This document shows, piece by piece, positions 60,866 through 64,000 of a stretch of DNA of 64,000 nucleotides. The notes beneath the pieces are model-generated. The model saw only the letters and a list, made by a program, of their open reading frames with translations, was not told the origin of the DNA and ran no database searches. Source of the stretch: Sediminibacterium sp. (GTDB taxonomy: Bacteria > Bacteroidota > Bacteroidia > Chitinophagales > Chitinophagaceae); the NCBI GenBank assembly GCA_017537025.1, contig JAFWCB010000007.1:62001-126000 (forward strand), read 5' to 3'. A program made the translations under genes and the position numbers. The stretch's first letter is position 1, and every line of letters begins with the position of its first letter.

Positions 60866-61282
60866 ATGAGCAATAGAACATTTACGATGATTAAGCCCGA
60901 TGCAACAGGAAAAGGGTATACAGGAGCCATTCTCGACCAAATTATTAAAGCTGGTTTTTCCATAAAAGCCATGAAATGGACCAGGCTTACGGCAGAACAA
61001 GCCGGTTTATTCTATGATATACACCGAGAACGTCCATTTTTTCAGGAATTGGTTGATTTTATGATTAGTGGTCCGATCGTAGCGGCTATTTTAGAAAAAG
61101 ATAATGCTGTGGCTGATTTTAGAACCCTTATTGGAGCTACGAATCCAGCCAATGCAGCAGAAGGTACTATTCGCAAATTATATGCGGCTTCGGTTGGTGA
61201 GAATGCTGTTCATGGCAGTGATAGCGATGAGAATGCCATCATTGAATCCGATTTCTTTTTCTCTAAACTAGAAAGATTCTAA
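60866..61282 (+). CDS. ndk: Nucleoside-diphosphate kinase
   Basis: 138 residues, the normal size. It starts [20 protein letters not shown], and the phospho-acceptor is H116 in ENAVHGSDS. It balances NTP pools using ATP. The frame is open upstream to 60746, but that region belongs to the divergent gene and its promoter; the ATG at 60866 gives the standard N-terminus. A strong terminator follows. Confidence 0.97.
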   Translation: MSNRTFTMIKPDATGKGYTGAILDQIIKAGFSIKAMKWTRLTAEQAGLFYDIHRERPFFQELVDFMISGPIVAAILEKDNAVADFRTLIGATNPANAAEGTIRKLYAASVGENAVHGSDSDENAIIESDFFFSKLERF

Positions 61283-61300
61283 CTGATTTAATTGCTATAA

Positions 61301-61331
61301 AATGCCTTTCATTTCGAAAGGCATTTTTTTT
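61301..61331. terminator. Bidirectional Rho-independent terminator (ndk and DUF6089 gene)
   Basis: Perfect 10-bp arms AATGCCTTTC (61301-61310) and GAAAGGCATT (61316-61325) with a 5-base loop, followed on the plus strand by eight T residues and preceded by A residues that serve the minus strand. It sits between convergent ndk and the DUF6089 gene. Confidence 0.85.
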
Positions 61332-61341
61332 ATTTATCTAT

Positions 61342-62265
61342 TTAGAAAACAGAACCGGGATTTTTAAGTCTAGATCTCGTAGAACCTACTCTTCTAATTT
61401 TATTAAAACCACCGCCACCGCCTCCTCTTCCAGAACCAAGAGAGAAGCCATTTAATCGTATGGAAACTCCCAAACCAAGGGTGTAGAAAGTATCCTTTGA
61501 ATACCCGCCTCTCTGGATATATGTACTTGGATATGGCAAAGTTGGATCGAGTTCATCGCCCCTGAATGTTAAACCGATAGTTGTATTAGGGTCAGAAGAC
61601 TCATTTAGTATAATATTTTTATCGGGGTATGTATTTCCTACATCATCCAAATAATCTGTAAAAAGTTTTCGAAAAGCTATTTCAAAATAAACATTAATAT
61701 TTTCATTAACGGCGTATTTAATACCCGCACCAAAAGGGATCTGCATATTAAATAAACTATATTCTTTTCTCTCTGGGTAAGAAGGCAACCCTTGGCCTTC
61801 CGTATGATAACCTCTTAAATATCTTTTAACACCATTACGGTCGTAGGTCCAGGGATTCATATGCATCACCCCCAAACCCAAAAAAACATATGGAGAAAGG
61901 ATATAATCCTCGCTATTCATATTCAAAAAATCATACTGCACTGTAAAATTTGTTTCCCAAAGGGTAGTTTGAAAATTCAAATTCCTCGCTACTAAATCGG
62001 GGCGCGTATTATATCTGTCATCCCCTTTGAGTTTCATAATGGAAAAGTCGAACCTCCCGATAATTTGTTCTGTAATGTCGTAGCTTAATCCGACATTAAA
62101 CATACCGGCTGTGTTTTGATTTACGAGTTTAAATCTTTCTGTAAGATCGCCGAAATAAGTTGCTAACCCCACAGAACTATGCACTCTAAGTGGATCTGTT
62201 TGCGCAAAACCTTTGAATGATAATTCCAGAAGACAAAAAAGTATACAAGAAAGGTATCTATACAT
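61342..62265 (-). CDS. DUF6089-like outer-membrane beta-barrel protein
   Basis: 307 residues. A signal peptide (ending GFAQ) is followed by LRVHSSVGLATYFGDLTERF and ISPYVFLGLGVMHMNP-like strands, the small OmpA/OMP-type barrel pattern of DUF6089 proteins in Bacteroidota. Odd feature: after the last barrel strand (TFYTLGLGVSIRLNG) the protein continues with a Gly-, Arg- and Ser-rich tail of about 32 residues, whereas such barrels normally end with the final strand. Function unknown. Confidence 0.75.
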   Translation of the reverse strand: MYRYLSCILFCLLELSFKGFAQTDPLRVHSSVGLATYFGDLTERFKLVNQNTAGMFNVGLSYDITEQIIGRFDFSIMKLKGDDRYNTRPDLVARNLNFQTTLWETNFTVQYDFLNMNSEDYILSPYVFLGLGVMHMNPWTYDRNGVKRYLRGYHTEGQGLPSYPERKEYSLFNMQIPFGAGIKYAVNENINVYFEIAFRKLFTDYLDDVGNTYPDKNIILNESSDPNTTIGLTFRGDELDPTLPYPSTYIQRGGYSKDTFYTLGLGVSIRLNGFSLGSGRGGGGGGFNKIRRVGSTRSRLKNPGSVF

Positions 62266-62369
62266 GTAAGGTTTTACTTAATCAAAAGATGAACAATCGT
62301 AGTGTATTGCTGCCTGTTGCACCAACCTATAACGATAAAACTATATTTATTCTTGTATATAACAAGTTA

Positions 62370-62404
62370 AAAAGAGGAAAAGGGCACCTTAATGATACCC
62401 TTTT
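62370..62404 (-). terminator. Terminator downstream of tRNA-Pro
   Basis: On the minus strand an 11-pair stem (arms 62394-62404 and 62378-62388, two G-U pairs, loop of 5) is followed shortly by a T-rich run. It lies 7 bases after the tRNA 3' end. Confidence 0.6.
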
Positions 62405-62410
62405 CTAAAG

Positions 62411-62484
62411 TCGGGTGGACAAGATTCGAACTTGCGACCCCACGCCCCCCAGACGTGTGCGCTACCGGGCTGCGCCACCACCCG
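62411..62484 (-). tRNA. tRNA-Pro (anticodon GGG)
   Basis: 74 bases on the minus strand, starting CGGGTGG and ending CCACCCG plus discriminator A, which pair as the acceptor stem with C1-G72 as in bacterial tRNA-Pro. The anticodon loop reads CTGGGGG, giving anticodon GGG. The T-arm has GTTCGAATC. CCA is not encoded. It has its own promoter box and terminator. Confidence 0.95.
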
Positions 62485-62529
62485 AAATCCCTAAAAATCA
62501 ACTTTAAAAGCTGCTTTTTCAACGGGCTG

Positions 62530-62537
62530 CAAATATA
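62530..62537 (-). promoter_or_regulatory. -7 box TATATTTG of tRNA-Pro
   Basis: A perfect TAnnTTTG on the minus strand, 46 bases before the mature tRNA 5' end. The same octamer occurs on the plus strand 23 bases away as the promoter of the dihydroorotase-like gene. Confidence 0.55.
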
Positions 62538-62559
62538 GGGTTAAAAGAAATTTTCAAGC

Positions 62560-62567
62560 TATATTTG
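62560..62567 (+). promoter_or_regulatory. -7 box TATATTTG of the dihydroorotase-like gene
   Basis: A perfect TAnnTTTG element 19 bases before the ATG at 62587. Confidence 0.55.
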
Positions 62568-62586
62568 TAAAATTTTCAACGGCTGC

Positions 62587-63849
62587 ATGAATATTCTTTT
62601 GAAGCAGGTTACCATAACCGACCCCCAATCGCCTTTTAACGGAAAAGAATATGATCTTCTTATAGAAAATAATATCATTACAAAAATTGGCACAAATCTT
62701 TCCGATAAAGCTTCTGTTATCATTGCAGAAGAAGGATTATGCGTATCACCCGGCTGGATAGATATTTTTGCTCATTTTGGCGAACCCGGTTACGAATACA
62801 AAGAGAGTTTTGAAACCGGTGCCGCTGCCGCAGCCGCAGGTGGTTATACAGGTGTTTTTACAATTCCTAATAATAAACCCATCGCCGATAACAAATCCCT
62901 TATAAATTTTGCAGCTAAACAATCAGCCTCCTTGCCGGTAAATATTTACCCGATTGGTGCTATTACCAAACAAGCCGAAGGCAAAGAATTGGCTGAAATG
63001 TACGATATGCGTGTTGGTGGCGCCAAAGCTTTTTCAGATGGTTTGAACCCCGTTCAATCTCCCGGCCTATTGCTAAAAGCATTACAATACGTAAAAGCAT
63101 TTGATGGAGTGCTTATACAAGTACCCATAGATAAAAGTATTGGCAGTTCCGGACTCATGAATGAAGGAATTATCTCTACCCGTTTAGGATTACCGGGAAT
63201 ACCCGCGCTGGCAGAAGAAATACTCGTTAAAAGAGATATCGATCTATTGGCTTATACGCAATCTAAACTACATATTACGGGCATCAGCACGGCAGGCTCT
63301 GTTAAATTGATCAAAGCAGCAAAAGAAAGCGGTTTAAATATTACTTGCAGCGTTACACCCTACCATCTTTTTTTCTGTGATGAAGATTTACAAAGCTATG
63401 ATACCTACTTAAAAGTAAATCCTCCCCTTCGCACAAAAGCAGATATGTTAGCACTCCGCGAAGCAGTTGCTAACGGTATAGTTGATTGTATTGCTTCCCA
63501 CCACTTACCGCAAGATTGGGATCATAAAATATGTGAATTTGAATATGCCCTTTTTGGAATGATAGGTTTAGAAACAGCTTATCCGGTTATTAATCATATC
63601 ATTGATAATTTATCAAATGATCAATTGGTGCGTTTATTTTCATTGAACGCACGTAATATTTTTCATTTACCCACTACTCATATCGATGAAAATGAAATTG
63701 CCGAACTAACAATTTACGCTCGTAACGGAACTACTGTTTATGAAAAAGATCAATTCAAATCTACATCACAAAACAGCGCTTTCACCGGAAGAGAATTAAA
63801 AGGACTAGTTTACGGTACTATTAAAAACGGAAAATTATACACCAACTAA
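62587..63849 (+). CDS. Dihydroorotase-like protein with degenerate active site (PyrX/pseudo-PyrC type)
   Basis: 420 residues with the overall amidohydrolase fold of class I dihydroorotase (SPGWIDIFAHFGEPGYEYKE, AAAGGYTGVFTIPN, VNPPLRTKADM). The zinc site is largely lost: the metal HxH is F61-A-H63; K147, the carboxylated-lysine position, is kept (GGAKAF); the VHAE histidine region reads QVPID (178-182); HICHVST reads HITGIST (H229, G232); and the catalytic TDHAPH reads SHHLPQ (304-309). It is therefore probably non-catalytic, like the pseudo-dihydroorotases that scaffold aspartate carbamoyltransferase. pyrB lies 8 kb away. It is expected to be cytoplasmic. Confidence 0.85.
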   Translation: MNILLKQVTITDPQSPFNGKEYDLLIENNIITKIGTNLSDKASVIIAEEGLCVSPGWIDIFAHFGEPGYEYKESFETGAAAAAAGGYTGVFTIPNNKPIADNKSLINFAAKQSASLPVNIYPIGAITKQAEGKELAEMYDMRVGGAKAFSDGLNPVQSPGLLLKALQYVKAFDGVLIQVPIDKSIGSSGLMNEGIISTRLGLPGIPALAEEILVKRDIDLLAYTQSKLHITGISTAGSVKLIKAAKESGLNITCSVTPYHLFFCDEDLQSYDTYLKVNPPLRTKADMLALREAVANGIVDCIASHHLPQDWDHKICEFEYALFGMIGLETAYPVINHIIDNLSNDQLVRLFSLNARNIFHLPTTHIDENEIAELTIYARNGTTVYEKDQFKSTSQNSAFTGRELKGLVYGTIKNGKLYTN

Positions 63850-63859
63850 AACAACCAAA

Positions 63860-64000
63860 ATGGAACCAAAAATTACACAACCCTGGATGAAAGGAATCAT
63901 GATTTCTTTACTATTCATTGTACTCAGCCTCGTATTTCAGTTCACAGACCTGTCTCAAAACAAGTATGTGCAATGGACAAATTCATTACTACTGATTGCA
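63860..64000 (+). CDS. Membrane protein, N-terminal fragment (cut by window end)
   Basis: 47 codons from the ATG at 63860, 10 bases after the dihydroorotase-like gene. The sequence begins MEPKITQPWMKGIMISLLFI and contains one hydrophobic segment (about residues 12-28) and the start of a second. It may be a DUF4199-type Bacteroidota membrane protein, but the fragment is too short to decide. Probably co-transcribed with the upstream gene. Confidence 0.55.
   Translation, partial: MEPKITQPWMKGIMISLLFIVLSLVFQFTDLSQNKYVQWTNSLLLIA

Noticed and set aside
1-64000. Search for insertion sequences, integrases, prophage genes, toxin-antitoxin pairs and defence systems.
   Set aside because: None is recognisable in any frame. 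The content is core metabolism plus surface/secretion genes, without abrupt change in base composition that I can see by eye.

Overview
The window comes from an AT-rich member of the Bacteroidota, most likely Chitinophagaceae or a close relative; that family-level placement is inferred. The evidence is a set of type IX secretion system (T9SS) proteins (PorV, PorP/SprF, type A and type B sorting domains), a short primary sigma factor without region 1.1, promoter -7 boxes of the TAnnTTTG type, and families largely confined to this phylum (DUF4249, DUF3822, DUF6089, DUF1599, HU-CCDC81). Most of the window is core chromosome. I see no insertion sequence, phage, integrase, CRISPR array or rRNA. There is one tRNA (Pro, anticodon GGG). 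No gene-free stretch exceeds 300 bases; the longest is about 256 bases at 50554-50809.

Layout. 2-3612: a tight glutamine synthetase-like / iron alcohol dehydrogenase / aldehyde dehydrogenase operon that could oxidise a gamma-glutamylated amino-alcohol. 3677-7503: sirtuin, YchF, an FAD oxidoreductase and a glutaminyl cyclase lipoprotein. 7496-13858 (minus): an operon of a 1018-residue TPR protein, a plug-less outer-membrane barrel with a Lys/Thr-rich N-terminus, a membrane-anchored HU-like protein and a methyltransferase. 14007-29933: housekeeping genes (CinA, a 2-oxoacid dehydrogenase E2, RsmD, MATE exporter, FolB, TrxB, RpoD, threonine aldolase, Pgi). 29937-50553: the surface and secretion region, with PorV, a 3110-residue T9SS substrate, a divergent sensor kinase/response regulator pair, PorP/SprF and a 1494-residue type B adhesin. 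50810-64000: pyrimidine genes (pyrE, pyrB, pyrR and a dihydroorotase homologue with a lost active site), recF, a DciA-like gene, folP, an FKBP lipoprotein, a DHH phosphoesterase, ndk, tRNA-Pro and the start of a membrane-protein gene.

The strongest candidate for something undescribed is the 40.5-43.6 kb locus. A perfect 20-bp palindrome, AATAGAGCA-NN-TGCTCTATT, occurs twice. One copy lies upstream of the giant T9SS substrate and the other upstream of the LuxR-type response regulator. In both places it sits 20-21 bp upstream of the same -7-like box, TAGTTTTAC. This looks like the operator of the two-component system, tying an extracellular-sensing kinase to a giant surface protein. The giant protein itself consists of four modules, each an IPT/TIG domain followed by exactly seven FG-GAP/VCBS blades, then nine MBG domains, Ig-like domains and a T9SS type A tail.

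A second theme is a family of intergenic tracts built from degenerate tandem units of strict 7-bp phase, with a different unit at each site. Four units of the same kind, together with pieces resembling a widespread dispersed intergenic repeat, lie in frame inside the Pro-rich linkers of the E2 acyltransferase.
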